Assembly (NCBI RefSeq): GCF_902832845.1
Contig: NZ_CADFDB010000001.1
Coordinates: forward strand, 186,001-250,000
DNA: 64,000 nucleotides
Origin: Burkholderia metallica
Lineage (GTDB): Bacteria; Pseudomonadota; Gammaproteobacteria; Burkholderiales; Burkholderiaceae
Direction: 5' to 3'
Position numbers and translations under genes: made by a program. The notes below the pieces were generated by a model that worked only from the letters and a program-made list of their open reading frames with translations, was not told the origin of the DNA and did not search any database. This document shows positions 34,801-42,430 of this stretch, in pieces (position 1 is the first letter of the stretch; the number at the start of each line of letters is the position of its first letter).

Positions 34801-36927
34801 GTGGTCAACGGCGGCTCGCTCGTGCTCGGCAACGGCCAGGCGCTCGGCACCGGCGGCCTCACGTTGAATGGCGGCAGCCTCGCGCTCGGCAGCACGAACG
34901 TGACGCTCAACGGGCTGAGCGGCGCGTCGAACGGCACGCTCGACACCGGCACGGGCACGCTCACGGTCGCGGGCGGCGGTACCTTCGGCGGCACGCTGAC
35001 GGGCGCAGGAGCACTGACCAAGAGCGGCAGCGACACGCTCGTGCTGACCGGCGCGAGCCATTACACGGGAGGAACGACCGTCGCGGGCGGCACGCTGCAG
35101 ATCGGCAACGGCGGCACGTCGGGCAGCATCGCCGGCAACGTCGCCGATGCGGGCGCGCTGGTCTTCAACCGCTCGGACAACCTGTCGTTCGACGGTGTGA
35201 TTTCCGGTGCCGGTTCGCTCACGCAGGCCGGCAGCGGGCAACTGACGCTCACGGGCACGAATACGCTGAGCGGTCCCACGACGGTCAGCGCCGGCACGCT
35301 CGCCGTGAACGGCTCGCTCGGCCAGTCGATCGTCACCGTGCAGCGCGGCGCGACGCTGACGGGCACGGGCACGGTCGGCGGCCTCGTGGTGCAGGGCGGC
35401 GCGACAGCGGCCGCGACGCAGCCGGGCGCGGCGCTGAACGTGGCCGGCAACGTCACGTTCCAGCCGGGATCGACGTTCCAGGTCGCGGCGACGCCGCAGC
35501 AAAGCGGCAGCCTGGCAGCGACCGGCGCGGCGGCGCTGAACGGCGGCACCGTGCAGGTGCTTGCGAACCAGAGCGGCTACCAGCCGAGCACGACTTACAC
35601 GATCCTTTCCGCGTCGTCGGGCGTGCAGGGTGCGTTCGGCCAGGTGAGCGCGAACTACGCGTTCCTGATGCCGAAGCTCACCTACGACCAGAACCACGTG
35701 TACCTGCAACTGCTGCAGAACGGCACCGCGCTGCCGGACGTCGCGACGACGCCGAACCAGCGCTCGGTCGCCACCGCGATCGGCGGGCTCGGCGTCGGCA
35801 ACCCGCTCTACGACACGGTGCTGACGACCGATGCGCCCACCGCGCGCCGCGCATACGGGTTGCTCGACGGCGAGCTTCAGGCGAGCCTGAAGAGCATGCT
35901 GCTGATCGACAGCCGCTATGTGCGCGACGCGGTGACCGATCGCGTCCGCCAGGGCCTCGCGCCCGGATCGGGCCCGCTCGCGGCGCTGTCGTCGGGCGGC
36001 GCCGCGCTGTGCGGCGACAACACGGCCGGTGCGGTCGATCCGATGCTGCCGCCGGAACGCCGGATCGGCTCGCGCGAAGGGTGCTACGGCGGTACGCCCT
36101 ATCAGCCGGTCGTCTGGGGTCAGGCGTTCGGCGGCCGCAGCCGGCTCGCCGGCGACGGCAACGCGTCGTCGATCAACCGCAGCATGACGGGCTTCATCGC
36201 CGGTGCGGACATGGCGCTCAACGACAAGTGGCGCGCAGGTCTCGCGGCAGGCGTCACGCACGGCTCGCTCGACAACGACCAGAGTTCGTCGGCGTCGGTG
36301 AACAGCTACTACCTGTCGCTGTACGGCGGCGCGCAATACGGCGCGCTCGGCGTGCGCGGCGGTGCGTCGTACACGTGGTACCGGATCAACAGCGACCGGT
36401 ATCCGGGCTTCGCGGGCTTCTCCGATCACGACTCGGCCGGCTACGACGCGCATTCGGCGCAGGTGTTCGGCGAAGTCGGCTACGCGCTGCCGGTCGGGCC
36501 CGTGGCGATCGAACCGTTCGCGGGCCTCGCGTACGTGAACCTGCATACCGACGGCTATACGGAAACCGGCGGCGCGGCCGCGCTGCGCGCTGGCGGCGAG
36601 ACGACCCACGTCGGCTTCTCTACCCTCGGCCTGCGCGCGGCGTCGCAGCTCGGCTCGATCGCGAGCGGCACGTTCACCGCGCGCGGGACGGTCGGCTGGC
36701 GGCATGCGTTCGGCAACGTGCGGCCGTCGTCGTCGTTCACGTTCGCGAACGGCGGCACGTCGTTCCAGGTATCGGGCGTGCCGATTGCTCGCGACAGCGC
36801 CGTGCTCGAGGCCGGCATCGACGCGACCCTCACGAAGCGCCTGACGCTCGGCATCACGTACAGCGGCCAGTACGGCAGCGGCGTGCGCGACAACGCGATC
36901 CTCGGCAACATCCTGTGGAAGTTCTGA
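28888..36927 (+). CDS. Giant repeat-rich type Va autotransporter (adhesin-like)
   Basis: A 2679-residue autotransporter with a signal peptide of about 37 residues (MNLARSKKAGEPFPRLLLPT..., ending PAYAA). The very long passenger (to about 2400) is predicted right-handed beta-helix, full of PATR-type motifs such as LTQSGTGTLTLSSANTYSGG. Residues about 490-1870 are some 14 repeats of roughly 99 residues built around GSGTETLTGANTYTGGTT and SGANQTIGALSGVGGSTVAL. The barrel starts near VVWGQAFGGRSRLAG (about 2406) and ends in the outer-membrane signature ILGNILWKF. GAGGAAAG precedes the ATG at 28888; in-frame ATGs at 28810 and 28873 are less likely. It probably acts as a surface adhesin or aggregation factor, an inference from architecture. 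Confidence 0.93.
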   Translation: MNLARSKKAGEPFPRLLLPTGVFLALSAAGIVPAYAACTTAGTNVTCSGAANPLAPNYANGANNLNVTVNPGGSVGVLLGVGGNAMTLTGSNDTLTNNGRIDPTLLGTGLGVLSSGVVMGNASASTQTVTNNGVMAGTTGLSIGLTGMALAVQNGAGGTTNITNTGTMSTSGIVGATLLGPDAGVIAAYGGGQVNVNNSGTINGRVALGTSAGGNTFTNSGTVNGSVSMGANSTNQFIATTDSSVNSAGGTGVAVNLGIGAITIGFAATGTVDGGAGGNNTLTLQQGASATGTINNGNYVNFNHLDVQSGTWTLSGASGAADATLGNGATAVVNNAASLGTGNVSANGGAIRSATPGLTLSNDISMSGAGLGVSGASSLDLSGTLSGSGPLTQSGTGTLTLSSANTYSGGTNLNAGTIVVGNNQALGIGTLTVGGNATLDSNRVVTIANQVAIDAGAALSLGGSNAMQLSGPISGAGGLVKNGAATTTLTGANTYTGGTTVNSGTLALGAGGSLAATGAVNLAGAGAALDVGASGANQTIGTLNGVAGSSVNLGGSALTLGGPSNGTFGGTIGGTGSITKSGTGTETFTGTQTYTGGTTIASGTLALGAGGSLAAGGAVNLSGAGATFDIGGSGANQTVGALSGVGGSTVALGGNGLTFGDGTNQTFGGSITGTGGITKQGSGTETLTGANTYTGGTTVNAGTLAIGAGGSLAATGTVNLANAGTTLDLSAAGANQTIGTLNGAAGSNVNLGANNLAFGGSTNGSFSGSIGGTGGITKQGSGTETLLGANTYTGGTTVNDGTLALGLGGTLGAPGGAVTLGGAGATLDLSGAGAPQTIGALSGTAGTLALGGNGLTFGDGTNHTFGGAITGTAGVTKQGSGTETLTGANTYTGGTTIAGGTLAVGAGGSLAAGGAVNLSGTGTTLDLSGAGANQTLGALSGVGGSTVVLGSNGLTIGSGGGSATFGGAITGTGGLTKTGAGTETLTAANTYTGGTNVDAGTLALGAGGSLAATGAVSLNGTGATLDLGASGANQTIGALSGVGGSTVALGGNGLTFGDGTNQTFGGSITGTGGITKQGSGTETLTGANTYTGDTTIAGGTLAIGVGGSLSASNAVNLTGTGTTLDISAGSNTSIGALNGVASSNVTLGSNTLTLGNGTNGSFGGTIAGTGGIVKQGSGTETLTGVNTYTGTTTIDGGTLAIGAGGSIAASGTVNLGAAGTTLDLSGAGGNQTIGALMGAAGSTVALGNTGLSFGSTASQTFAGAITGAGGVTKQGSGTETLTGANTYTGGTTIAGGTLAIGAGGSLAANGAVNLSGTGTMLDLSASGANQMIGALNGVGGSTVALGANGLTLGSGDGSGTFGGAITGTGGITKQGSGTETLTGANTYTGGTTVDAGTLALGAGGSLAATGAVSLNGTGATLDLSASGANQTIGALSGVGGSAVALGGNTLTFGDGTNQTFAGVIGGTGGITKQGSGTETLTGANTYTGDTTIAGGTLAIGAGGSIAATGSVNLTGAGTSLDLSAAGANQAIGGLTGGAGSTIALGGNTLTLGNGTNGTFAGTIGGTGGIVKQGAGTETLTGANTYTGGTTIAGGTLALGAGGSLAAGGAVNLSGTGTTLDLSASGANQTVGTLSGVGGSTVALGATGLTLGSGGGSATFGGAITGTGGITKQGSGTETLTGTNTYTGGTTVDAGTLALGAGGSLAATGAVSLNGTGATLDLSASGANQTIGALSGVGGSTVALGGNTLTFGDGTNQTFGGVIGGTGGITKQGAGTTTLTGASTYGGATTIDAGNLVIGSGGSLAASTTVNLTTSGAGFALGGGAQTVAGLAGATGTTVALGGNTLTLGGAANTSFGGTIGGTGALVKNGTGTQTLSGNNTYSGGTTVAGGTLVLGSNGALGTGAVTVGAASTIDTTGPVNLANAVALNANATIGGTQDLTLSGVVSGAGGIVKDGQATLTLNNSNTYQGGTVVNGGSLVLGNGQALGTGGLTLNGGSLALGSTNVTLNGLSGASNGTLDTGTGTLTVAGGGTFGGTLTGAGALTKSGSDTLVLTGASHYTGGTTVAGGTLQIGNGGTSGSIAGNVADAGALVFNRSDNLSFDGVISGAGSLTQAGSGQLTLTGTNTLSGPTTVSAGTLAVNGSLGQSIVTVQRGATLTGTGTVGGLVVQGGATAAATQPGAALNVAGNVTFQPGSTFQVAATPQQSGSLAATGAAALNGGTVQVLANQSGYQPSTTYTILSASSGVQGAFGQVSANYAFLMPKLTYDQNHVYLQLLQNGTALPDVATTPNQRSVATAIGGLGVGNPLYDTVLTTDAPTARRAYGLLDGELQASLKSMLLIDSRYVRDAVTDRVRQGLAPGSGPLAALSSGGAALCGDNTAGAVDPMLPPERRIGSREGCYGGTPYQPVVWGQAFGGRSRLAGDGNASSINRSMTGFIAGADMALNDKWRAGLAAGVTHGSLDNDQSSSASVNSYYLSLYGGAQYGALGVRGGASYTWYRINSDRYPGFAGFSDHDSAGYDAHSAQVFGEVGYALPVGPVAIEPFAGLAYVNLHTDGYTETGGAAALRAGGETTHVGFSTLGLRAASQLGSIASGTFTARGTVGWRHAFGNVRPSSSFTFANGGTSFQVSGVPIARDSAVLEAGIDATLTKRLTLGITYSGQYGSGVRDNAILGNILWKF
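30357..34500 (+). repeat. About 14 tandem ~297-bp coding repeats in the autotransporter passenger
   Basis: Units of about 99 codons each contain the motif ANTYTGGTT(I/V)xxGTLALGAGGSL. Within the array a higher-order pattern recurs: a unit with GSGGGSATFGG or GSGDGSGTFGG, then one with FGDGTNQTF, then one with a TYTGDTT or LGNGTNGTF signature. Units 5-6-7, 9-10-11 and 12-13 form near-repeats of about 0.6-0.9 kb. Such arrays are prone to length variation and assembly collapse. Confidence 0.85.
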
Positions 36928-36940
36928 CCGGCGCCTGACA

Positions 36941-36989
36941 CACGCGATACCGTGCGACGAAGCAGTCGTCGCACGGCATCGCGTGTTTT
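36941..36989 (+). terminator. Strong rho-independent terminator after the autotransporter
   Basis: Two 20-base arms (36941-36960 and 36966-36985) pair perfectly except for one wobble, around the 5-base loop AGCAG, and are followed by TTTT at 36986-36989. It starts 14 bases after the autotransporter stop and precedes the glucosidase gene, which must have its own promoter. Confidence 0.9.
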
Positions 36990-37075
36990 GCGTCGCTGCG
37001 CACGTTCCCCGTTCTGTCCTATCCTGTGCGAAACACGCAACGCGCCGCGCGTTGCGGTCCGACACAGGAGCATCG

Positions 37076-39298
37076 ATGCCGAATCACGCCGAAGCCACGA
37101 CGACCCAGGCGCCGCAAGTCGCGCCTGTTGCCCCGACCGCAGCGTCGGGCCCCGCCTTCATCGCGCCCGAAGCCGATCCGCAGGCACTCGCGCGCAACAA
37201 CCAGTACGTGCTGAAATCCGGCGATGCCTTCGTGGTCGGCGACGCGCTCGGCGATATCGGCGGTCACGACGACGGGCTATTCGTCGACGACATGCGCGTG
37301 CTGTCGACGTGGCGCCTGACGTTCGGCGGCCGCGCGCCGTCGCTGCTGTCGGGCGCGACGAGCGCCGACAACGCGTCGTTCACCGCGCACCTGACGAACC
37401 GCCCGCTGCCGCCGCTCGGCGGTCAGGAGACGCCCGAGGGCGTAATCCACATCGAACGGACGCGCGTGCTCGCCGGCGACGTGCTTTACGAAGCGCTGAC
37501 GCTGACGAACTACGGCGCAAGCGAAGCCGAGGTACCGCTGTCGCTGTCGTTCGCGGCCGATTTCAAGGACATGTTCGAGGTGCGCGGCACGCTGCGCCCG
37601 AAGCGCGGCACGGTCGGTGAGCCGCGCGTCGACGCGGGCGCGGTGCGGCTGCGCTACGACGGCCTCGACGGCGTCGAGCGCAACGTGACCGTGCATTTCT
37701 CGCCGGCGCCCGACGCGCTGTCGGTCGATCGCGCCGACTACACGCTGACGATCGCCGCGCAGGCATGCGTGTCGATCTACCTGACCGTCGATGCGACGCT
37801 CGGCCCGGTGCATGCGGAAGGGCCGGGATGCGGCCGCGTCGCGCTGCGTACCGCGCTCGTCGGCGTGCATCGCGAGATGCGCGCGCGGCGCGAATCGATG
37901 GCGCGGGTGAATACCGGCAATCCGCTGTTCGACGCATGGCTCGACCGTTCGCTCGCGGATCTGGGGCTGCTCACGACGCAGCTCGACACGGGGCCGTACC
38001 CGTATGCGGGCATTCCGTGGTTCTCGACGCCGTTCGGCCGCGACGCGGTGATCACGTCGCTGCAGATGCTGTGGCTGCAGCCGTCGCTCGCGCGCGGCGT
38101 GCTGCGTTTTCTCGCGGAGCATCAGGCGCGCGAGACCTCCGCGTTCCGCGACGCGGAGCCCGGCAAGATCATGCACGAGTTCCGCCGCAGCGAGATGGCC
38201 GCGACGGGCGAGGTGCCGTTCGCGCTGTACTACGGCGGCGTCGATACGACTCCGCTGTTCATCATGCTCGCGGGCGCGTACGTCGAGCGCACCGGCGACG
38301 ATGCACTGATCGACGAGCTGTGGCCCGCGCTCGAACGCGCGACGCAATGGGTGATCGACAAGTGCGACCGCAATCCTTACGGACTGCTCGATTACCAGCG
38401 CACGTCGGAGCGCGGCCTCGCGAACCAGGGCTGGAAGGACAGCCACGATTCGGTGTTCCACGCGGATGGCCGCTTCCCCGACGGCCCGATCGCGCTCGTC
38501 GAAGTGCAGGCGTATGCGTGCGCGGCGCTCGATGCGATGGCGATGTGTTCGCACCGGCGCGGCCACGCGGCCGATGCCACGCGCTACGCGTTGCGCGCGA
38601 AGACGCTGCGCGACCAGGTCGACGCGCTGTTCTGGATGCCGGAAGGCGATTTCTACGGGATCGCGCTCGACGGTCACGGCGAACTGTGCCGCGTGTTCGC
38701 GTCGAACGCCGGCCACCTGCTCGCGTTCGGGCTGCCCGATGCGGCGCGCGGCGCGGCGGTCGCCGGTGTGCTCGGCTCGGCGCTGTTCCAGACGGGGTGG
38801 GGCATCCGCACGCTCGCGGCCGGCCAGCCGCGCTTCAACCCGATGGCGTATCACAACGGCTCGGTGTGGCCGCACGACAATGCGCTGATCGCGCGCGGGC
38901 TGGCGCGCTACGGCGACAAGACGGCCGCGGTGAACCTGCTGCGCGCGCTGTTCGAGGCGGCGGTGAGCTTCGAGATGCGCCTGCCCGAGCTGTTCTGCGG
39001 GTTCCCGCGCCGGCGCGGCGAACCGCCGACCGCGTATCCGGTGGCCTGCCTGCCGCAAGCGTGGGCGGCAGGCGCGCCGTTCATGATGCTGCAGGCCTGC
39101 CTCGGTGTGAGCATCGACGCATCGCGTCACGAAGTGCGCGTCGAGCGCCCGGCGCTGCCGGAAGGCGTCGACTGGCTGCGGATCGATGCATTGCGCGTCG
39201 GCGACGAAACCGTGTCGCTCACGTTCCGCCGCGTCGACGGGCAGGTCATCGCGTCCGCGGAGCAGCCGGGCCGCGTGAAGGTGATCGCGGTGCTGTAG
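37076..39298 (+). CDS. Amylo-alpha-1,6-glucosidase / glycogen-debranching-type enzyme
   Basis: A 740-residue glycoside hydrolase. The N-terminal beta-rich debranching domain (about 40-290) has VLKSGDAFVVGDALGDIGGH and GLFVDDMRVLSTWRL. The C-terminal (alpha/alpha)6 barrel (about 320-720) has YPYAGIPWFSTPFGRDAVIT, EFRRSEMAATGEVPFALYYG, NQGWKDSHDSVFHADGR, MAYHNGSVWPHDNALIARGL and ELFCGFPRRRGEPPTAYPVA, which carry the acidic catalytic candidates. Such proteins cleave alpha-1,6 or related glucosidic bonds in stored or imported glucans or trehalose-like oligomers. ACAGGAG precedes the ATG at 37076. No other glycogen genes are adjacent. Confidence 0.9.
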   Translation: MPNHAEATTTQAPQVAPVAPTAASGPAFIAPEADPQALARNNQYVLKSGDAFVVGDALGDIGGHDDGLFVDDMRVLSTWRLTFGGRAPSLLSGATSADNASFTAHLTNRPLPPLGGQETPEGVIHIERTRVLAGDVLYEALTLTNYGASEAEVPLSLSFAADFKDMFEVRGTLRPKRGTVGEPRVDAGAVRLRYDGLDGVERNVTVHFSPAPDALSVDRADYTLTIAAQACVSIYLTVDATLGPVHAEGPGCGRVALRTALVGVHREMRARRESMARVNTGNPLFDAWLDRSLADLGLLTTQLDTGPYPYAGIPWFSTPFGRDAVITSLQMLWLQPSLARGVLRFLAEHQARETSAFRDAEPGKIMHEFRRSEMAATGEVPFALYYGGVDTTPLFIMLAGAYVERTGDDALIDELWPALERATQWVIDKCDRNPYGLLDYQRTSERGLANQGWKDSHDSVFHADGRFPDGPIALVEVQAYACAALDAMAMCSHRRGHAADATRYALRAKTLRDQVDALFWMPEGDFYGIALDGHGELCRVFASNAGHLLAFGLPDAARGAAVAGVLGSALFQTGWGIRTLAAGQPRFNPMAYHNGSVWPHDNALIARGLARYGDKTAAVNLLRALFEAAVSFEMRLPELFCGFPRRRGEPPTAYPVACLPQAWAAGAPFMMLQACLGVSIDASRHEVRVERPALPEGVDWLRIDALRVGDETVSLTFRRVDGQVIASAEQPGRVKVIAVL

Positions 39299-39394
39299 CA
39301 CGACGCGGCGCGAACGTTGCGCGATGTCGCGCCACGTTCGCGCCGCGCGGCATAGAATCGTGACATGACCCTTGAACGATGGCGGAGGTAGACG

Positions 39395-39646
39395 ATGACG
39401 ACCGACAACCGGCCCGACGACGGCGAGCACAAGCTCGAGAATCTGGAAGCGGCGGTCGACCACCTGCACAAGTCGATCGAATCGCAGAGCATCGCGGTCG
39501 GCGCGGCGAAGGGCATCCTGTTCAGCCTGATCGAAACGCTCGGCGCGCTGATCGGCGATCCCGACCTGCCCGAGCATGCGCGCTCGGGCTACGAGGCGCT
39601 GCGCGACAAGGCGAGCGAGTTGCGCGGCGGGCTCGACCGGCATTGA
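39395..39646 (+). CDS. Small helical hypothetical protein
   Basis: An 83-residue protein (MTTDNRPDDGEHKLENLEAA...) that is acidic at the N-terminus and mostly alpha-helical, with a possible coiled-coil stretch LENLEAAVDHLHKSIESQSIA and a hydrophobic segment GILFSLIETLGALIGD. GGAGG precedes the ATG at good spacing, supporting a real gene. No family is recognised. It follows the glucosidase by 96 bases on the same strand and precedes the first copy of the intergenic repeat. Confidence 0.7.
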   Translation: MTTDNRPDDGEHKLENLEAAVDHLHKSIESQSIAVGAAKGILFSLIETLGALIGDPDLPEHARSGYEALRDKASELRGGLDRH

Positions 39647-39720
39647 TGCACGAATGGCGCCGGGGCAGCCGCACGGGCCGCACCGGCGCTGCCCGATTCT
39701 GTAGACGAAGCACAAAACCC

Positions 39721-39791
39721 CGTGCGCTCAATGAGTTAGGTCGCCGATGCGCAGGATATCCACACGCTTGCCAACACAATCTGTGGAGAAC
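39721..39791 (+). repeat. Intergenic DnaA-box-like repeat, copy 1
   Basis: A left flank of GCTCAATGAGTTAGG type is followed by ATATCCACA (39756-39764), the centre CGCTTGCCAACACAATC and TGTGGAGAA (39782-39790). The two 9-mers are inverted relative to each other and span 35 bp. Each resembles the DnaA box TTATNCACA, read on opposite strands. Confidence 0.85.
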
Positions 39792-39889
39792 CTTCCGGCC
39801 CGAAGCCGGAGGTGCGGCGCGTGCGTTGCGAAAGTGCGTGCGCTGCCACATGGTTGACCGCGCAAGGTCCGTATCTCGAAACCCCTTTT

Positions 39890-39957
39890 GTATCAGCGTG
39901 TTACGCGGCGGCTCGGGAGGATATCCACAGGCTTGCCAACATATTCTGTGGACAACT
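39890..39957 (+). repeat. Intergenic DnaA-box-like repeat, copy 2
   Basis: ATATCCACA lies at 39921-39929 and TGTGGACAA at 39947-39955, with the GCTTGCCAAC centre. The left flank (GTATCAGCGTGTTACG) is more diverged than in the other copies. Orientation and 35-bp span are the same as in copy 1. Confidence 0.85.
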
Positions 39958-40068
39958 CGCAATCGATTGCGTCGCGACAGTTGACGATCGGGCCGCCCGA
40001 GGCCCGCGCGCGAAGCCCCGGTGCATACGGGTTGCCCGATGTCTGCGTCGGCACGCTATTTCGTGCGC

Positions 40069-40135
40069 GATCAAGGGCTTAGGTCCCGGGTACCCAGGAT
40101 ATCCACATCCTTGCCAACACTTTCTGTGGACAAGC
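40069..40135 (+). repeat. Intergenic DnaA-box-like repeat, copy 3
   Basis: The left flank GATCAAGGGCTTAGG is followed by ATATCCACA at 40099-40107 and TGTGGACAA at 40125-40133. It lies ten bases from the 3' end of penR. Orientation and 35-bp span are conserved. Confidence 0.85.
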
Positions 40136-40144
40136 GGGGCCGTG

Positions 40145-41035
40145 TCATTCGGCCTGCGCGGTGGCGGCCGCTTCGGCCACGATCCAGTCGCGAAAGAGCG
40201 TCATCGCCGGCGTGAGCGGTTTCGACTTCAGCGACGTGAGCCAGTAGCCGCCGGCACGCACGTCGATGTCGAGCGGCCGCGCGAGCAGGCCGAGCTGCAG
40301 CTCGCGCGCGAACATGCACGCCGGTGCGAGCGCGACGCCCGCGCCCTGCATCGCGGCCTCGACCATCAGCCTCGACGAATCGAACACCGGCCCGTTGACC
40401 GCCCACGGTGCAAGCTGCGCGGCATCGAACCAGCCGAGCCATTCATCGGTGCGGTACGAGCGCAGCAGCGTTTCGTTCGCGAGATCGGCGGGGTGTGCGA
40501 GCCGCCGCGCGATGTCCGGCGTGCACAGCGCGGTGAGCGGCGCGTCGAGCAGGCGCTCGTTGCGCGTGGCCGGCCAGTTGCCTTCCCCGAAGCGGATCGC
40601 GAAGTCGAGGCCCTCGGCGGCGAGATCGACGACGTTGTTGTTGGTCCGCAGCCGCAGCTCGACGAACGGGTGCGTATCGCCGAACTGCTTCAATCGCGGC
40701 ATTAGCCAGCCTATGGCAAAGGTGCCGACGACGCCGAGCGTCAGCACCTCGTGGAAGCGCCCGCCGTCGAACTGCTTGAGCACCGTCTCGATGCGGCTGA
40801 ACGCGTCGCTCAGCACCGGCAGCAGCGCGCGCCCCTCGTCGGTGAGCCCCAGGCCGCGCGGCAGCCGGGTGAACAGCGTGCAGCCGAGCCGCTCCTCGAG
40901 CGAACGCACCTGCTGGCTGACCGCGGCCTGGGTCACGCTCAGTTCGAGGCCGGCGCGCGTGAAGTTCAGGTGGCGCGCCGACGATTCGAACGCGCGCAAT
41001 GCATTGAGCGGAAGGTGAGGGCGGAGCTTCATCAT
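40145..41035 (-). CDS. penR: LysR-family regulator of the beta-lactamase gene (AmpR/PenR type)
   Basis: A 296-residue LysR protein. The helix-turn-helix lies in RPHLPLNALRAFESSARHLN, FTRAGLELSVTQAAVSQQVR and SLEERLGCTLFTRLPRGLGL (residues 5-70). The effector domain (90-290) has TLGVVGTFAIGWLMPRLKQF and LAAEGLDFAIRFGEGNWP, close to AmpR. AmpR/PenR proteins sense cell-wall recycling products and control the divergent class A or C beta-lactamase gene. Here penA lies 128 bases away in divergent orientation, which together with the sequence supports PenR. The 3' end abuts repeat copy 3. Confidence 0.93.
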   Translation of the reverse strand: MMKLRPHLPLNALRAFESSARHLNFTRAGLELSVTQAAVSQQVRSLEERLGCTLFTRLPRGLGLTDEGRALLPVLSDAFSRIETVLKQFDGGRFHEVLTLGVVGTFAIGWLMPRLKQFGDTHPFVELRLRTNNNVVDLAAEGLDFAIRFGEGNWPATRNERLLDAPLTALCTPDIARRLAHPADLANETLLRSYRTDEWLGWFDAAQLAPWAVNGPVFDSSRLMVEAAMQGAGVALAPACMFARELQLGLLARPLDIDVRAGGYWLTSLKSKPLTPAMTLFRDWIVAEAAATAQAE

Positions 41036-41066
41036 AAGAATTTCTTTTGTCAGCGCTCAATTATCG

Positions 41067-41081
41067 TTGCTTGTCAGGCAA
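41067..41081. promoter_or_regulatory. Candidate PenR (LysR T-N11-A) operator
   Basis: TTGCTTGTCAGGCAA is an inverted repeat TTGC-N7-GCAA containing a T-N11-A core, the classical LysR box. It lies in the penR-penA divergent region and overlaps the -35 hexamer of the proposed penA promoter, as in AmpR-controlled systems. Confidence 0.55.
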
Positions 41082-41099
41082 CCGTAAAGTCACGATAGT
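41071..41099 (+). promoter_or_regulatory. Putative penA promoter
   Basis: -35 TTGTCA (41071-41076) and -10 GATAGT (41094-41099) are separated by exactly 17 bases and lie 65 bases upstream of the penA ATG. The -35 sits inside the candidate PenR box, so binding could either repress or recruit polymerase. Confidence 0.55.
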
Positions 41100-41163
41100 G
41101 CAGTCTCGCCGGCCGGGCGTGTTCAACACCATTTCGCCTCCATTCCACCACGAGACAACCGAC

Positions 41164-42111
41164 ATGACCTACTCATCGAAACGTCGCACCCTGTTGCTGG
41201 CGGCCGCCACGGCGCCGCTCGCGCTGACCGTTGCCGCGTGCGCGTCGCGGCCGGCCGCTTCGCCTGCCGCAACGGACGAGGCCGGCGCGGCCGTCGCTGC
41301 TGCGGCCGCGAGCGTGGCGCCCGCCGCCGCCGCGCAGATGTTCGCCGAGCTCGAACGCAGCGCGGGCGGCCGCGTCGGCGTGTGCGCGATCGACATCGCG
41401 ACCGGCCGGCGTGCCGAGCACCGCGCGGACGAGCGCTTCCCGTTCTGCAGCACGTTCAAGGCGATACTGAGCGCGGCGGTGCTCGCGCAGAGCGTCGAGC
41501 GCCCGGCGTTGCTGCAACAGCGCGTGACTTATAGCCAGGCCGATCTCGTCAACTATTCGCCGGTGTCGGAGAAGCATGTCGGCACGGGCATGACGGTCGC
41601 CGCGCTGTGCGAGGCCGCGATCCAGTACAGCGACAACTCGGCCGCGAACCTGCTGTTGAAGATGCTCGGTGGCCCGTCGGCGGTGACGGCCTACGCGCGC
41701 TCGATCGGCGACGACACGTTCCGGCTCGATCGATGGGAGACCGAACTGAATACCGCGCTGCCCGGCGACCCGCGCGACACGACGACGCCGGCCGCGATGG
41801 CCGCGAGCATGCGCGTGCTGATGGTTGGCGATGCGCTGCCGCCCGCGCAGCGTGCGCAGCTCGTCGCGTGGATGCGCGGCAACAAGGTCGGCGACAAGCG
41901 GCTGCGCGCGGGCGTGCCGGCCGGGTGGACGGTCGCCGACAAGACGGGCACCGGCGACTACGGGACGACCAACGACGCGGGTGTGGTGTGGTCGCCGTCG
42001 CGTACGCCGATCGCGCTGGCCGTGTACTACACGCAGGCACGTGCCGATGCACGCGCGAAGGACGACGTGATCGCGTCGGTCGCGCGCATCGTGGTGCAGG
42101 CATTCGGTTGA
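41164..42111 (+). CDS. penA: Class A beta-lactamase (PenA/PenB family)
   Basis: A 315-residue serine beta-lactamase hydrolysing penicillins and some cephalosporins in the periplasm. Active-site motifs are complete: C95-S96-T-F-K99 (the carbapenemase-type cysteine preceding the serine), S156-D-N158, E192-T-E-L-N (the omega-loop Glu) and K260-T-G262. The N-terminus combines twin arginines (SSKRRTLLL) with a lipobox ending at C26, matching Tat-dependent lipoprotein export described for Burkholderia PenA. A low-complexity Ala-rich linker (about 27-57) precedes the mature fold. The ATG at 41164 is chosen over upstream starts because it begins the signal peptide. Confidence 0.95.
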   Translation: MTYSSKRRTLLLAAATAPLALTVAACASRPAASPAATDEAGAAVAAAAASVAPAAAAQMFAELERSAGGRVGVCAIDIATGRRAEHRADERFPFCSTFKAILSAAVLAQSVERPALLQQRVTYSQADLVNYSPVSEKHVGTGMTVAALCEAAIQYSDNSAANLLLKMLGGPSAVTAYARSIGDDTFRLDRWETELNTALPGDPRDTTTPAAMAASMRVLMVGDALPPAQRAQLVAWMRGNKVGDKRLRAGVPAGWTVADKTGTGDYGTTNDAGVVWSPSRTPIALAVYYTQARADARAKDDVIASVARIVVQAFG

Positions 42112-42201
42112 CGCGGGCGGCGCGACGCGCGCTGCGACGTCCGTGACGCGATCTGCATGCGTGCGGTGCCGCAACCGTGACCCGCGCGATCAAACGTTGT
42201 G

Positions 42202-42270
42202 CGATCAACGACTTAGGTCGCGCATGCTCAGGATATCCACATGCTTGCCAACAAAAATTGTGGACAAGCC
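42202..42270 (+). repeat. Intergenic DnaA-box-like repeat, copy 4
   Basis: The left flank CGATCAACGACTTAGG is followed by ATATCCACA at 42233-42241 and TGTGGACAA at 42259-42267. Orientation and span are as in the other copies. Confidence 0.85.
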
Positions 42271-42339
42271 CGCGCGCGGGCGCGTCCGGTGTGGCGCGGG
42301 CCGCCGTGCCGCGTTTGAAGCAGCACTGACAAAGTCTTT

Positions 42340-42409
42340 CGTATCAAGTGCTTGGGCGCGGTATGCGCAGGCTGTCCACAAGCTTGCCAACACAATCTGT
42401 GGACAAGCC
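42340..42409 (+). repeat. Intergenic DnaA-box-like repeat, copy 5
   Basis: The left flank GTATCAAGTGCTTGGGCG is followed by CTGTCCACA at 42372-42380 and TGTGGACAA at 42398-42406. Only the first 9-mer departs from ATATCCACA. The 35-bp span is kept. Confidence 0.85.
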
Positions 42410-42430
42410 CGGCCGCCGCGCCGACGACGA

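Larger units (their letters stand above)
42112..42430. other. Gene-free interval carrying repeat copies 4 and 5
   Basis: It lies between the penA stop and the small membrane gene and is mostly occupied by two copies of the 35-bp inverted DnaA-box-like element. No coding frame is supported. Confidence 0.6.

Noticed and set aside
29899-37065. A 2388-codon open frame antisense to the autotransporter
   Set aside because: GC-rich repeat codons of the autotransporter read as arginine/valine-rich protein on the other strand; there is no ribosome binding site, no domain, and the composition is implausible.
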